64,000 bases of DNA. Origin: Gramella sp. AN32 (lineage in GTDB: Bacteria > Bacteroidota > Bacteroidia > Flavobacteriales > Flavobacteriaceae). Shown piece after piece: positions 54,349 to 63,341 of the stretch. The notes under the pieces are model-generated. The model was not told the DNA's origin, made no database searches, and was given only the letters and a program-made list of their open reading frames with translations. Position 1 is the stretch's first letter, and each line of letters opens with the position of its first letter. The stretch is taken from assembly GCF_023718305.1 (NCBI RefSeq), contig NZ_QEYO01000002.1, positions 124,001 to 188,000 on the forward strand, written 5' to 3'. Position numbers and translations under genes: made by a program.

Positions 54349-54957
54349 ATGTTTTCAGATAAAGCCAACCGAATTTTCCAGGAAGTGATCAAAAAATATC
54401 ATGAAAAAGATGATGTAAATCAGTCATTTGAAAATCCATACGACCAGGATTCTAATTTAATTGAACATCTTTTATACAGAAAATGCTGGATAGATACGGT
54501 ACAATGGCATTATGAAGACATCATTCGGGATACGAATATTGATCCTGTGGCAGCCCTGAAATTGAAACGACAAATCGATGCTTCCAACCAGGACCGGACC
54601 GATATGGTGGAGTATATAGATGGTTATTTTCTGGAAAAGTATAAGAATATTGATCCCGGCTCTAATGCAACGATCAATTCTGAAAGTCCGGCCTGGGCCA
54701 TCGACCGCCTTTCTATTCTGGCGCTAAAAATTTTTCATATGACTGAGGAATCCACCCGTGAGAATGCTTCACAGGAGCACCAGATGAAGTGCAAGGCTAA
54801 ACTGGATGTGCTTTTGGAACAGAGAGTAGATCTTTCAACAGCGATAGATCAACTTCTTTCTGATATTGCAGGGGGTAAAAAGTACATGAAAGTCTATAAA
54901 CAGATGAAAATGTATAATGATGACGAACTGAATCCTGTGCTGAGACAAAAAAGCTAA
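54349..54957 (+). CDS. DUF4254 family protein
   Basis: 202 aa, all helical, cytoplasmic. The signature NLIEHLLYRKCWIDTVQWHYEDIIRD and LKRQIDASNQDRTDMVEYID matches DUF4254, a family that almost always neighbours heptosyltransferase genes in Bacteroidota. Its molecular role is unknown. The heptosyltransferase-like gene starts at the next base after this stop codon, a tight operon. Confidence 0.88.
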   Translation: MFSDKANRIFQEVIKKYHEKDDVNQSFENPYDQDSNLIEHLLYRKCWIDTVQWHYEDIIRDTNIDPVAALKLKRQIDASNQDRTDMVEYIDGYFLEKYKNIDPGSNATINSESPAWAIDRLSILALKIFHMTEESTRENASQEHQMKCKAKLDVLLEQRVDLSTAIDQLLSDIAGGKKYMKVYKQMKMYNDDELNPVLRQKS

Positions 54958-56031
54958 ATGCATACGGCTGCTTCCATAGAGACAAATTCATCCCAGAAGA
55001 AGCATCCACATATTTTGGTTTTGCGATTTTCGGCTATGGGCGACGTGGCTATGATAGTCCCCGTTTTGAGCGTTTTAAGGCAAACCTATCCTGAAATTAA
55101 AGTAACTGTTGCCTCAAGGTCATTTTTCAGACCTCTGTTTAGCCAGATTCCCAATGTTCATTTTTATGAAGCAGACATAAATGGTGTACATAGTGGGGTG
55201 ATGGGCTTAAGTAGTCTCGCCAAAGAATTAAAGGATGAGGAAGAAATAGATATGGTTGCAGATCTTCATGATGTATTGCGAACCAATATCCTGCGCTCCA
55301 TTTTTTATTTATACGGCATTCCTTTTAAACAAATCGATAAAGGAAGGGCTGAAAAGAAGGCGTTGACACGAAGTGATAACAAGGTTTTTCAGCAATTGAA
55401 ATCCACCCACCAGCGATACGCCGATGTTTTTAAAAATTTAGGGTATCCTATAGACCTGAATAACTATCGACCGCCAAAAAAAAGAAAATTGTTGCCTAAG
55501 ATCTATGATATCGTTGGGAAACAATCTCAAAAATGGCTGGGAATTGCTCCTTTTGCCCAACATAATTCCAAAGTGTATCCTGCTGATTTAATGGAGGAAG
55601 TAATCGCTGAAATCAATAAAACCGGCCATTATAAAATTTTGCTTTTTGGAGGCGGAGAGAAGGAAAAATTGCAGTTAGCGCATTGGGAAAAAGAATTTCA
55701 GCATTGCGTGAGCCTGGTTGGCAAATTAAGTTTGGCGGAAGAATTGACCGTGATCTCCAATCTGGATGGAATGCTCTCAATGGATAGTGGCAATGCCCAT
55801 TTCGCTGCAATTTACGAGATTCCGGTTATTACGTTGTGGGGAGTGACCCATCCCTTTACCGGATTTTCAGCTTTTGGGCAACCCATGCAAAATTCTATCC
55901 TTCCAGATCTGCATCAGTATCCTAAAATCCCCACTTCGGTGTATGGAAATAAGGTGCCGGCAGGTTATGAAGATGTGATGCGAAGTATCCCGCCTGAAAA
56001 AGTGATCCGTAAAATTCTGGAACTCATTTAA
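54958..56031 (+). CDS. Family 9 glycosyltransferase (heptosyltransferase-like)
   Basis: 357 aa, GT-B fold. N-terminal ILVLRFSAMGDVAMIVPVLSVLRQTYPEIKVTV (about 19-51) and the C-terminal donor site LSMDSGNAHFAAIYEIPVITLWGVTHP (about 278-304) are standard for ADP-heptose:LPS heptosyltransferases. It likely builds the LPS inner core at the inner membrane. It is co-transcribed with DUF4254 and overlaps the convergent reductase by 4 bp. Confidence 0.9.
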   Translation: MHTAASIETNSSQKKHPHILVLRFSAMGDVAMIVPVLSVLRQTYPEIKVTVASRSFFRPLFSQIPNVHFYEADINGVHSGVMGLSSLAKELKDEEEIDMVADLHDVLRTNILRSIFYLYGIPFKQIDKGRAEKKALTRSDNKVFQQLKSTHQRYADVFKNLGYPIDLNNYRPPKKRKLLPKIYDIVGKQSQKWLGIAPFAQHNSKVYPADLMEEVIAEINKTGHYKILLFGGGEKEKLQLAHWEKEFQHCVSLVGKLSLAEELTVISNLDGMLSMDSGNAHFAAIYEIPVITLWGVTHPFTGFSAFGQPMQNSILPDLHQYPKIPTSVYGNKVPAGYEDVMRSIPPEKVIRKILELI

Positions 56032-57077
56032 ACGTCGTCGAAGTCAACTTTTAAAGTAGGCGTGGTTGGATGAGCCTGGCAGGTTAAGATAAATCCTTCT
56101 TCAATTTCTTCATCAGTCAAAATCTGATTTTTACTCATTTCAGCTTTACCTTCAGTAATCCTGGCCATACAGCTGCTACAAATACCGCCCTGGCAGGAGT
56201 ATGGAACATCGATGTCCTGTTCTAAAGCCACATCTAAAACTACCTGTTTTCTATCCATGCTAAAGGTAAATTCCTCATCATCTACTATAAGGGTCACCTG
56301 TGTTTTACCATCGATATCGCCCTCAATTTCCTTTTCTTCGACTTTGCTGGAAAAAAGTTCAAAGAGGATTTGATCATCTTTTACACCATTCGCGTTTAAA
56401 ACACTGGAAACATGGTTGATCATTGCTTCCGGGCCGCATAAGTAATATTGGTCGAAATCATGATCTTTAAACTTGTTTTTCAGGATATAATTAATCGTAC
56501 TGGTTTCAATCCTGCCAAAATGAGCATTTTCTTCCCGGGTTCGGCTGTAAATAAATTCTACAAAGAGCCTTTCCGGATATTTAGCCTGCAGTTCAAGGAG
56601 CTCCTTAAAAAAGATGGTGTCCTCCAGGGATTTATTTCCGTAGGCAAGCACAAATTTGCTCTTGGTTTCTTTATATAGAACCGTTTTTAGTATAGACATT
56701 ACCGGGGTAATTCCGCTTCCGGCAGCAAAGGCAGCATAATTTTTATTGGAATTTTCAGGTTTTAAAATGAATTTTCCTTCAGGTGGATGAACCTCTAAAA
56801 CATCTCCGGCCACAAGCTTATTATTGGCAATTACTGAAAAGGTTCCACCTTCAACTTCTTTCACCGTTACTTTGAAATCCTCATCTCCGGGGGCAGAACA
56901 TAAAGAATAGGCTCTTCTAATCTCTCCATTTTCCGTATTCGCTTTGATGGTGATATATTGTCCGGCTTCAAAACTGAATTCTTCCTTAAGATTTTCAGGA
57001 ATTTCAAAAGATAGACTAACCGCTTGCGGTGTTTCGCGAATTATTTCTTTTATTTTTAGCGGATAAAATTGGTTCAT
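56028..57077 (-). CDS. PaaE-like flavin/2Fe-2S oxidoreductase
   Basis: 349 aa from the ATG; the in-frame TTG upstream lies in the -7 element. Ferredoxin-NADP reductase-type FAD domain (1-105, with RRAYSLCSAP for FAD binding), NAD(P)H domain (about 108-230, AAGSGITPVMSIL and YLCGPEAMI), then a plant-type ferredoxin domain with cluster Cys295, Cys300, Cys303 and Cys333. This is the layout of PaaE and related electron-transfer subunits. No paaABCD genes are present, so the partner is unknown; phenylacetate degradation is not implied. Confidence 0.9.
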   Translation of the reverse strand: MNQFYPLKIKEIIRETPQAVSLSFEIPENLKEEFSFEAGQYITIKANTENGEIRRAYSLCSAPGDEDFKVTVKEVEGGTFSVIANNKLVAGDVLEVHPPEGKFILKPENSNKNYAAFAAGSGITPVMSILKTVLYKETKSKFVLAYGNKSLEDTIFFKELLELQAKYPERLFVEFIYSRTREENAHFGRIETSTINYILKNKFKDHDFDQYYLCGPEAMINHVSSVLNANGVKDDQILFELFSSKVEEKEIEGDIDGKTQVTLIVDDEEFTFSMDRKQVVLDVALEQDIDVPYSCQGGICSSCMARITEGKAEMSKNQILTDEEIEEGFILTCQAHPTTPTLKVDFDDV

Positions 57078-57093
57078 CTGTTTAATTTGTGGG

Positions 57094-57101
57094 CAAAAAT
57101 A
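57094..57101 (-). promoter_or_regulatory. Candidate -7 element for the PaaE-like gene
   Basis: TATTTTTG on the minus strand, 17 nt upstream of the ATG. -33 not evident. Confidence 0.45.
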
Positions 57102-57143
57102 CAAAGTCCATTATATTTTTATTATAAAATTCCCTTAACTTCG

Positions 57144-57335
57144 ATGCATAAGTTCCCTTTTTGGCTCACGCAGTTAATAAATTTATCTGATGCAACCATA
57201 TCCGGCAATATGCTGTTATGTTTAACAATTTCCTCCATTTTTCTTTGTATTGCTATTTTCGCTTATTGTTCGTTGTTTATAATTCCTTCTAAGCGGGAAT
57301 TAATTCCGGAAAAAGAATACCCAAAATTGATATAG
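57144..57335 (+). CDS. Possible small membrane protein, 63 aa
   Basis: ATG at 57144 gives MHKFPFWLTQLINLSDATISGNMLLCLTISS with one hydrophobic helix (about 23-46) and a basic tail (PSKRELIPEKEYPKLI). TAACTTCG, one base from TAnnTTTG, lies just upstream of the ATG. It fills the gap before the ABC transporter genes. I do not recognise the family, and it could be chance. Confidence 0.35.
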   Translation: MHKFPFWLTQLINLSDATISGNMLLCLTISSIFLCIAIFAYCSLFIIPSKRELIPEKEYPKLI

Positions 57336-57391
57336 ACTTAAATTGTAACAAAAGCTTTATTTGTAACACCAATCACTAAAATCGCCTTTTT

Positions 57392-58867
57392 ATGACTAAA
57401 AGATTCCTTTGGTTAGAATGGAAATCTTTTTTTAGATCTGCCAGTTTAGGAAAAAGCCTTGGACTAAAAATTTTTATGGGCTTCCTGGCGCTCTATTTTA
57501 TCGGGATGTTTCTCATTTTAGGAATTGCTCTTTTTCCCTTGCTGAAAAAACTTTATCCTGAAGAAGACCCGATGAAGATCGCAAACCGGTTTGCCCTCGT
57601 TTATTTTTCTTTGGAATTAATATTTCGGTTTTTACTGCAAACCCTGCCGGTAATGGACATTAAACCTCTAATGATCCTGCCCATAAAAAAGCGGAAAGTC
57701 GTAAATTTTGTTTTGCAGAAATCCCTTTATTCTTATTACAATATCCTACCCATTTTGCTTATCATTCCCTTCGGGATTGTAGCTTATCTGAAAGGAGATT
57801 ACAGTGGTTGGGCCATGCTGGGCTGGGTCATTGCCATGTTTTCGATTACACTTTGCGTGAACTTTTTCAATTTTATCATAAAAAAGAAGTTTACAGATAA
57901 TCTAAAAGCATTGATTCCTGTTGTAGCCATAGCCATAATATTAGCACTTTTGGATTACTTCCATATTTTCCAAATAAGTGTTTACTTTGGTAAATTGCTG
58001 GATTATTTGCTGGTCTATCCCTATTTGGCGGTCATTCCCGTTATTCTATTAGTGTTGCTTTATAAATGGAACCAGGTGAATCTTCAGGGTAAATTCTACC
58101 TGGACGCGGGAATTAAAGGGAAAGCAGTCAAGGCGAATACTAATAGTTTTGCCTGGGCGAGAAAATTTGGAAGTATTGCACCATTTTTACAACTGGATCT
58201 CAAGTTGATTTGGAGAAATAAAAGACCAAAAACCACTATATTTCTCTCAATTATTTTTTTGGCTTACGGCTTAATTTTCTATACCAGTGATACTTATGAA
58301 AACATGCATGTTTTTGCAGGCATTTTTATCACCGGGATTTTTATGATCAATTTTGGACAATTTGTACCCAGTTGGGATGCTTCCTACTATTCCATGATCA
58401 TGTCGCAAAATATTCCAATAAAACAATACCTGGCTTCAAAAATGGGACTTATCACCTTTAGTGTGGTGGTATTAGCCATTCTTTCCACGCCCTATGTTTA
58501 TTTTGGAATGAATATTTTATTGCTGAATATTGCCTGCGCACTTTATAATATCGGCGTAAATGTTCCCATATTGATGTATTCAGGTTCCTTCAACAAGAAA
58601 AGGATAGATTTAGATAAAAGTCCGTTTATGAACTATCAGGGAACAGGCGCTTCGCAGTGGCTGGTTGGGCTTCCCTTAATGGTCATTCCCATTTTCTTAT
58701 TCTGGATCATCAATAAATTTGTGAGTTATGAAATTGCCATGGGAACCCTGGCAGGACTTGGAATTATTGGACTCATTTTAAGACCTTCTCTATTGAATTT
58801 TCTTGTGAGTTGTTACAAGAAAAGAAAATATGCGACAATAGAAGGTTTCAAACAAAAAGGAGAATAA
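57392..58867 (+). CDS. DUF5687 family ABC transporter permease
   Basis: 491 aa with about 12 membrane helices and long loops. MTKRFLWLEWKSFFRSASLGKSLGLKIFMGFLALYF is the characteristic DUF5687 start. Together with the ATPase gene 3 bp downstream it forms an ABC-2-like exporter. Substrate unknown. The first 40 residues and the paired-helix layout resemble export-type permeases rather than importers; no binding protein gene is nearby. Confidence 0.85.
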   Translation: MTKRFLWLEWKSFFRSASLGKSLGLKIFMGFLALYFIGMFLILGIALFPLLKKLYPEEDPMKIANRFALVYFSLELIFRFLLQTLPVMDIKPLMILPIKKRKVVNFVLQKSLYSYYNILPILLIIPFGIVAYLKGDYSGWAMLGWVIAMFSITLCVNFFNFIIKKKFTDNLKALIPVVAIAIILALLDYFHIFQISVYFGKLLDYLLVYPYLAVIPVILLVLLYKWNQVNLQGKFYLDAGIKGKAVKANTNSFAWARKFGSIAPFLQLDLKLIWRNKRPKTTIFLSIIFLAYGLIFYTSDTYENMHVFAGIFITGIFMINFGQFVPSWDASYYSMIMSQNIPIKQYLASKMGLITFSVVVLAILSTPYVYFGMNILLLNIACALYNIGVNVPILMYSGSFNKKRIDLDKSPFMNYQGTGASQWLVGLPLMVIPIFLFWIINKFVSYEIAMGTLAGLGIIGLILRPSLLNFLVSCYKKRKYATIEGFKQKGE

Positions 58868-58870
58868 ATT

Positions 58871-59581
58871 ATGATAACAGTAACAAACCTTTCAAAGGCT
58901 TACAGGGGTGCAAAAGTTCTCGATATAGAACATTTAGAAATTCCGCAGGGACAAAGTTTTGGACTTCTGGGAAATAATGGTGCGGGGAAAACCACGTTTT
59001 TCAGCCTGCTTTTAGATCTTATTCAGCCAACTACTGGCAGTATTTTCAATAAAGATGTAACCGTTTCCGAAAGTGAAGAATGGAAAACCTTTACCTCTTC
59101 ATTCATTGACGAAAGCTTTTTAATTGGATATTTGACTCCGGAAGAGTATTTCTATTTTATTGGGGAACTAAGAAACCGCAATAAGGCCGATATCGATTCT
59201 TTTTTAGAACAATTTAATGATCTTTTTAATGGTGAAATTTTAGGCCGAAATAAATATTTGCGTGACCTTTCCAAAGGAAACCAGAAAAAAGCCGGAATTG
59301 TCGCCGCATTGATTGGGGATCCTGAAATTGTTATTCTGGATGAACCTTTTGCGAATTTGGACCCAACCACGCAAATACGTCTTAAAAAACTCCTGAAGGA
59401 TATTTCAGTAAATACTCAAACCACAATTTTGATCTCCAGTCACGATTTAATTCATGTGACCGAAGTTTGCGAACGAATTGTTGTTTTGGATAAAGGAGTG
59501 GTAGTACGTGATACTCAAACTTCCGCAGCAACCCTGCGCGAACTGGAAGAGTATTTTTCCAGAGAAATCGCTGAGGGATAA
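58871..59581 (+). CDS. ABC transporter ATP-binding protein
   Basis: 236 aa. Walker A LLGNNGAGKTTFF (about 34-46), signature LSKGNQKKAGI (about 135), Walker B IVILDEPFANLDP and the H-loop SSHD near 197. Typical CcmA/ABC-2-type ATPase. It drives the DUF5687 permease upstream; the genes are 3 bp apart. Confidence 0.95.
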   Translation: MITVTNLSKAYRGAKVLDIEHLEIPQGQSFGLLGNNGAGKTTFFSLLLDLIQPTTGSIFNKDVTVSESEEWKTFTSSFIDESFLIGYLTPEEYFYFIGELRNRNKADIDSFLEQFNDLFNGEILGRNKYLRDLSKGNQKKAGIVAALIGDPEIVILDEPFANLDPTTQIRLKKLLKDISVNTQTTILISSHDLIHVTEVCERIVVLDKGVVVRDTQTSAATLRELEEYFSREIAEG

Positions 59582-59677
59582 GATTTTCTGCTTATGGGCT
59601 TTTCCAAAAAGAAGTTTACATTTACATACTAAAGCACTGGTATCTTAGTTAATGAGTATACCAAGAAACGGTTCGAT

Positions 59678-62218
59678 TTGAATACCATTACGCGCATTTT
59701 TGTAATCTGCCTTCTTTCCGTAGCAATGTTGAGTTGTTCCAGGAAAAAAAATTCCTTTCTCAGCAGGAATTATCATGCAGTCACTGCGGAATACAATACA
59801 CTTTATAATGGCCATCTTGCCCTAGATTTGGGTATTCAGGAAATCAATCAAAATTACGCCGATAATTATTGGGATATTCTTCCCATTGAGCGAATGAATA
59901 TTGATGAAAACATCCTACTTCCGGACAGTGTGCGAAATCAAAATTTTGGAAGAGCTGAAGGAAAAGCGGTAAAAGCGATCCAAAAACATTCTATGCAACT
60001 CGAAGGAAAAGAGCGAAATCCGCAGATGGACGAAGCTTATTTGCTTTTGGGGCAGGCCAGGTATTTCGACCAGCGTTTTGTTCCTGCGCTCGATGCGTTT
60101 AATTATATTTTATTCCGATATCCCGGGAGTGAAAATATCGCACACGCAAAAGTATGGAGGGAAAAGACAAATTTACGACTAGGAAACGACAGGCTTGCGC
60201 TTAAAAACCTTCAGAAATTATTAGATTCTCCAAGGCTGGAAGACCAGGATATTGCCGATGCCAGTTCCACATTGGCCCAGGCGTATATCAATTTGAATTT
60301 GCTGGATAGTGCGGTGGCCCCGCTTTACGATGCTACACAATATACTAAAGACAATGATGAACGGGGTAGATATTTTTATATTTTAGGCCAGCTACATAGC
60401 CGCTTAGGGGAGCAGCAGAATGCCAATGCTGCTTTTGATGAGGTCATCGCTTTAAACCGAAAATCTCCCCGCATCTACATGATCAATGCCTATGTGGAAA
60501 AGGCCAGAAATTACGATCTATCATCTGGAAATAAACAGGAATTACTCGATCTATTAACTGAGTTGGAAGAAGATCGGGAAAACCGACCGTTTTTAGATAA
60601 AATATATTTTCAGTTAGGAGAATATTATGCAAAAATAGATTCTACTGAAAAAGCTATTTCTTATTATAATCGCTCCCTAAAAGCGCCTTCCAGTGATATT
60701 TATCTAAAATCTGTCAATTACGAAATACTGGCAAATATTAATTTTGACCGGGGCAATTACCTGGCGGCGGGAAAATATTACGATAGCACCTTAACCTATA
60801 TGTCTCCTGAACTTTTGGAATATCGTTCCCTGAAAAAGAAACGTGAAAAATTGGAAGGGGTGATCCAATATGAAAATGTCCTTGCACAAACCGATAGTAT
60901 TTTTAGGCTTGTAAATATGAATGAAGATGAGCGCGTGGCCTATTTCCAAAGTTATACAGATACCTTGCGCAGCAGGGCAGTTGCTAAAATGGAAGCAGGT
61001 GAATTGCCCGCCTATACCGCAAATATCGGGAGGCCTTCAGCTTTTCCACAGGCGAATTCCATGCCGCCTGCCGATCCTAATTCGGCCAATACCTTTTATT
61101 TCTATAATCCTATTCGGGTTTCCAAAGGTGCACAGGAATTTTTAAGGGTTTGGGGACCACGGGAATTACAGGATAATTGGAGATATGCTTCCAGTGCACC
61201 AGGACAAACAGTAGTGAATGCCCAGGAGAAGATCATGGACATCAATTTAGATAATGATCCTTTGTATGACCCAATGACCTACGTAAATAAAATTCCGTCG
61301 GAAACATTTATCCTGGATAGCCTGGCCACACAGCGAAATTTGGCAAATTATCAGCTGGGTTTGATCTACAGTGAAAATTATGGGGAATACGACCTGGCTT
61401 CGGAAAGACTGGAATTTCTATTAGGAAGTCAGCCGGAAGAGCGTTTGGTATTGCCGGCAAAGTATAACCTTTATAAAATTTATCAGTCCCAGGGCCTAAC
61501 CGCGAAAATGGAAGCGGTAAAAGCAGATATTTTAACCACCTATCCTGATTCGCGTTATGCAACTTTTATTCAGAATCCGGAGAACCTTAAAGTAGACCTA
61601 AATAGTCCCGATTTGGTGTATAATGAACTTTATAAAAAATACGAGGCTCAGGATTATGAGACGGTGGTCCGCGAATCAAACAACAATATTGCCATGCTAA
61701 CCGGCGATCCTATTGTTCCTAAACTGGAACTATTAAAAGCCCAGGCAAATGCCAGATTGCGCGGCCTGGATGCCTACAGGCAGGCACTTAACTATGTTGC
61801 ACTTACCTATCCGCAAAGCAGGGAAGGACAAAAAGCCCAGGAGATTCTAAATAAAAGCCTTCCTGCCCTGGAGAAAATGGAATTTAATACAGACAGCCTT
61901 CAGAATAATTATAAAATTGTTTATCAGGTTGATTCAGAAGAAATAACAAAAGCCGCAGAGTTGAAGCAAATAATTGCAAAAGCAATCTATGATTTGGGTT
62001 ATAATGACCTGAGTGTTTCTATTGATTTATATGATATAGATCAAAATTTCGTGGTGGTGCATGGACTGAAGGATGAGTCCAAAGCTTTGGGTTTCACAGA
62101 ATTGCTACAGAACAATAAAAATTACAAATTATCGACAAAAAGCTTGGTTATATCGTCAGAAAACTATAAGATTGTTCAAATTAAGAAAAATTTAAGAGAA
62201 TTCTTAGATTTGAACTAA
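59678..62218 (+). CDS. porW: PorW/SprE type IX secretion system lipoprotein
   Basis: 846 aa. Lipoprotein signal with Cys20 (VAMLSC) followed by SRKKNSFLSRNYHAVTAEYNTLYNGHLALDLG, the PorW/SprE signature. TPR-like repeats cover about 110-420. In Flavobacterium johnsoniae SprE is needed for gliding and in Porphyromonas PorW for T9SS function, linking the GldK/N ring to the translocon. The start is TTG; no suitable ATG is in frame upstream. TACATTTA lies about 60 bp before it, near the -7 consensus. A bactofilin gene follows 10 bp later. Confidence 0.88.
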   Translation: MNTITRIFVICLLSVAMLSCSRKKNSFLSRNYHAVTAEYNTLYNGHLALDLGIQEINQNYADNYWDILPIERMNIDENILLPDSVRNQNFGRAEGKAVKAIQKHSMQLEGKERNPQMDEAYLLLGQARYFDQRFVPALDAFNYILFRYPGSENIAHAKVWREKTNLRLGNDRLALKNLQKLLDSPRLEDQDIADASSTLAQAYINLNLLDSAVAPLYDATQYTKDNDERGRYFYILGQLHSRLGEQQNANAAFDEVIALNRKSPRIYMINAYVEKARNYDLSSGNKQELLDLLTELEEDRENRPFLDKIYFQLGEYYAKIDSTEKAISYYNRSLKAPSSDIYLKSVNYEILANINFDRGNYLAAGKYYDSTLTYMSPELLEYRSLKKKREKLEGVIQYENVLAQTDSIFRLVNMNEDERVAYFQSYTDTLRSRAVAKMEAGELPAYTANIGRPSAFPQANSMPPADPNSANTFYFYNPIRVSKGAQEFLRVWGPRELQDNWRYASSAPGQTVVNAQEKIMDINLDNDPLYDPMTYVNKIPSETFILDSLATQRNLANYQLGLIYSENYGEYDLASERLEFLLGSQPEERLVLPAKYNLYKIYQSQGLTAKMEAVKADILTTYPDSRYATFIQNPENLKVDLNSPDLVYNELYKKYEAQDYETVVRESNNNIAMLTGDPIVPKLELLKAQANARLRGLDAYRQALNYVALTYPQSREGQKAQEILNKSLPALEKMEFNTDSLQNNYKIVYQVDSEEITKAAELKQIIAKAIYDLGYNDLSVSIDLYDIDQNFVVVHGLKDESKALGFTELLQNNKNYKLSTKSLVISSENYKIVQIKKNLREFLDLN

Positions 62219-62228
62219 ACAAAAGATT

Positions 62229-62645
62229 ATGTTTTCTCAATCAAAAAAAGTAAAAATTGCGACTGATTCCAATAATCAAAATCGCATTGCCGCAGGCACT
62301 TTGATCATTGGTGATATTTCCGGAAAAGGATGTTTTAGAATAGAAGGAACCTTAAAAGGATCTTTAAAGACTCCGGGAAAAGTGGTCATTGGCGAAGGGG
62401 GTTTTATTGAAGGCAACCTGGAATGTGAAAATGCAGATGTGGAAGGAAAAATTCTGGGGAACACCAAAGTAACTAATGTGCTAACTTTGCGCGGCACCGC
62501 AAAAGTTGAAGGAGAGGTTATCGCAGGAAGTCTTTCAATTGAACCGGGCGCTAACTTTAATGCAACCTGCCAGACAAATCAGGGAGTGAAATCCTTAAAT
62601 GATGAAAGAACAAAAACCGAAAGAAGAAAAGAAAAGTCCGCTTAA
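62229..62645 (+). CDS. Bactofilin (polymer-forming cytoskeletal protein)
   Basis: 138 aa. A right-handed beta-helix of short repeats (RIAAGTLIIGDISGKGCFRIEGTLKGSLKTPGKVVIGEGGFIEGNLECENADVEGKILG) from about 18 to 118, as in bactofilins, which polymerise into filaments without nucleotide and place cell-wall enzymes. The end overlaps atpZ by 47 bp, an unusually long overlap. First gene of a run into the ATP synthase operon. Confidence 0.93.
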   Translation: MFSQSKKVKIATDSNNQNRIAAGTLIIGDISGKGCFRIEGTLKGSLKTPGKVVIGEGGFIEGNLECENADVEGKILGNTKVTNVLTLRGTAKVEGEVIAGSLSIEPGANFNATCQTNQGVKSLNDERTKTERRKEKSA

Positions 62646-62835
62646 AAACTGGGCAAAATTATCTGGTATCGCTTTTCAAATGGGCGCCACTATTTTTGTT
62701 TGCGCATGGATTGGGAAAAAGCTGGATGAAAAATATCCTCATGAAACCAGTTGGTTTACCCTGGGTTTTGTGCTTTTTGGTTTATTGGCTTCTATTTATT
62801 TGGTATTACGCCAGCTTAAAGACCTTAATAATTAG
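62599..62835 (+). CDS. AtpZ/AtpI-family small membrane protein
   Basis: 78 aa. Basic, Lys-rich start, then two helices (about 21-38 and 50-68) with ISGIAFQMGATIFVCAWIGKKLDEKYP, the AtpZ/AtpI pattern (GxxxG packing and the K-x-x-D loop). AtpZ/AtpI are linked to assembly of the ATP synthase c-ring or Mg/Ca transport. It starts inside the bactofilin gene, and its last base is the first of the following GTG start. Confidence 0.88.
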   Translation: MMKEQKPKEEKKSPLKNWAKLSGIAFQMGATIFVCAWIGKKLDEKYPHETSWFTLGFVLFGLLASIYLVLRQLKDLNN

Positions 62836-63233
62836 TGGTTTTCTTTAAGAAATACAGAACTTATTTAGCTTTCATATTTTTTATAATAGTTTCATTTAAC
62901 ATTCATTATTTTTTAGCAGAGAGTCTTAACGAAGCGAACCAAGTTTTAAGGCTTATTAAATTTGGCTATGTTTTAAATTTTATTCTTACCGCAATTCTCC
63001 TTTTTGCCATTACTTTTATTTCTAAAATCGCGCCCACTCAGGCGGGATATGCATTTCTTGCCTTTAGCGTGGTAAAAGTTGGAATTATCCTTCTAAGTTT
63101 CAAAATTTTTAAAGTAGATCTCGAACAATCTGGGGTCTTACATTTCTTTATTCCTTTTTTTATATGTCTTTTTTTCGAAGTTTTTTTATTGGTAAAGCTT
63201 CTGAACAGTCAGGACTTCAGTAATAATGCATAA
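62835..63233 (+). CDS. DUF6168-like membrane protein in the atp operon
   Basis: 132 aa from GTG, four helices. Its place between atpZ and atpB is typical of the Flavobacteriia family I recall as DUF6168, possibly an AtpI analogue. No motif. Its start overlaps the atpZ stop by one base. Confidence 0.72.
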   Translation: MVFFKKYRTYLAFIFFIIVSFNIHYFLAESLNEANQVLRLIKFGYVLNFILTAILLFAITFISKIAPTQAGYAFLAFSVVKVGIILLSFKIFKVDLEQSGVLHFFIPFFICLFFEVFLLVKLLNSQDFSNNA

Positions 63234-63272
63234 TTTCAGGAATTCTCTTTTTCAAAACTTATTCAAAATTTC

Positions 63273-63306
63273 TTGGGCAATTTTTTTATTTAATTATGTA
63301 CATTTG
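63273..63306 (+). promoter_or_regulatory. Candidate promoter of atpB (TTG - N23 - TACATTTG)
   Basis: -7 TACATTTG at 63299-63306, 36 nt before the ATG; TTG at 63273-63275 gives a spacer of 23 bp, at the long end of the known range. Confidence 0.5.
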
Positions 63307-63341
63307 CACCGAATTTTAGTAGACTGGAAATTCTGACTTAA

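Noticed and set aside
57069..57143. 25 extra codons upstream of the possible 63-aa gene
   Set aside because: They lie over the 5' end and promoter of the divergent PaaE-like gene. The ATG at 57144 is the more natural start.
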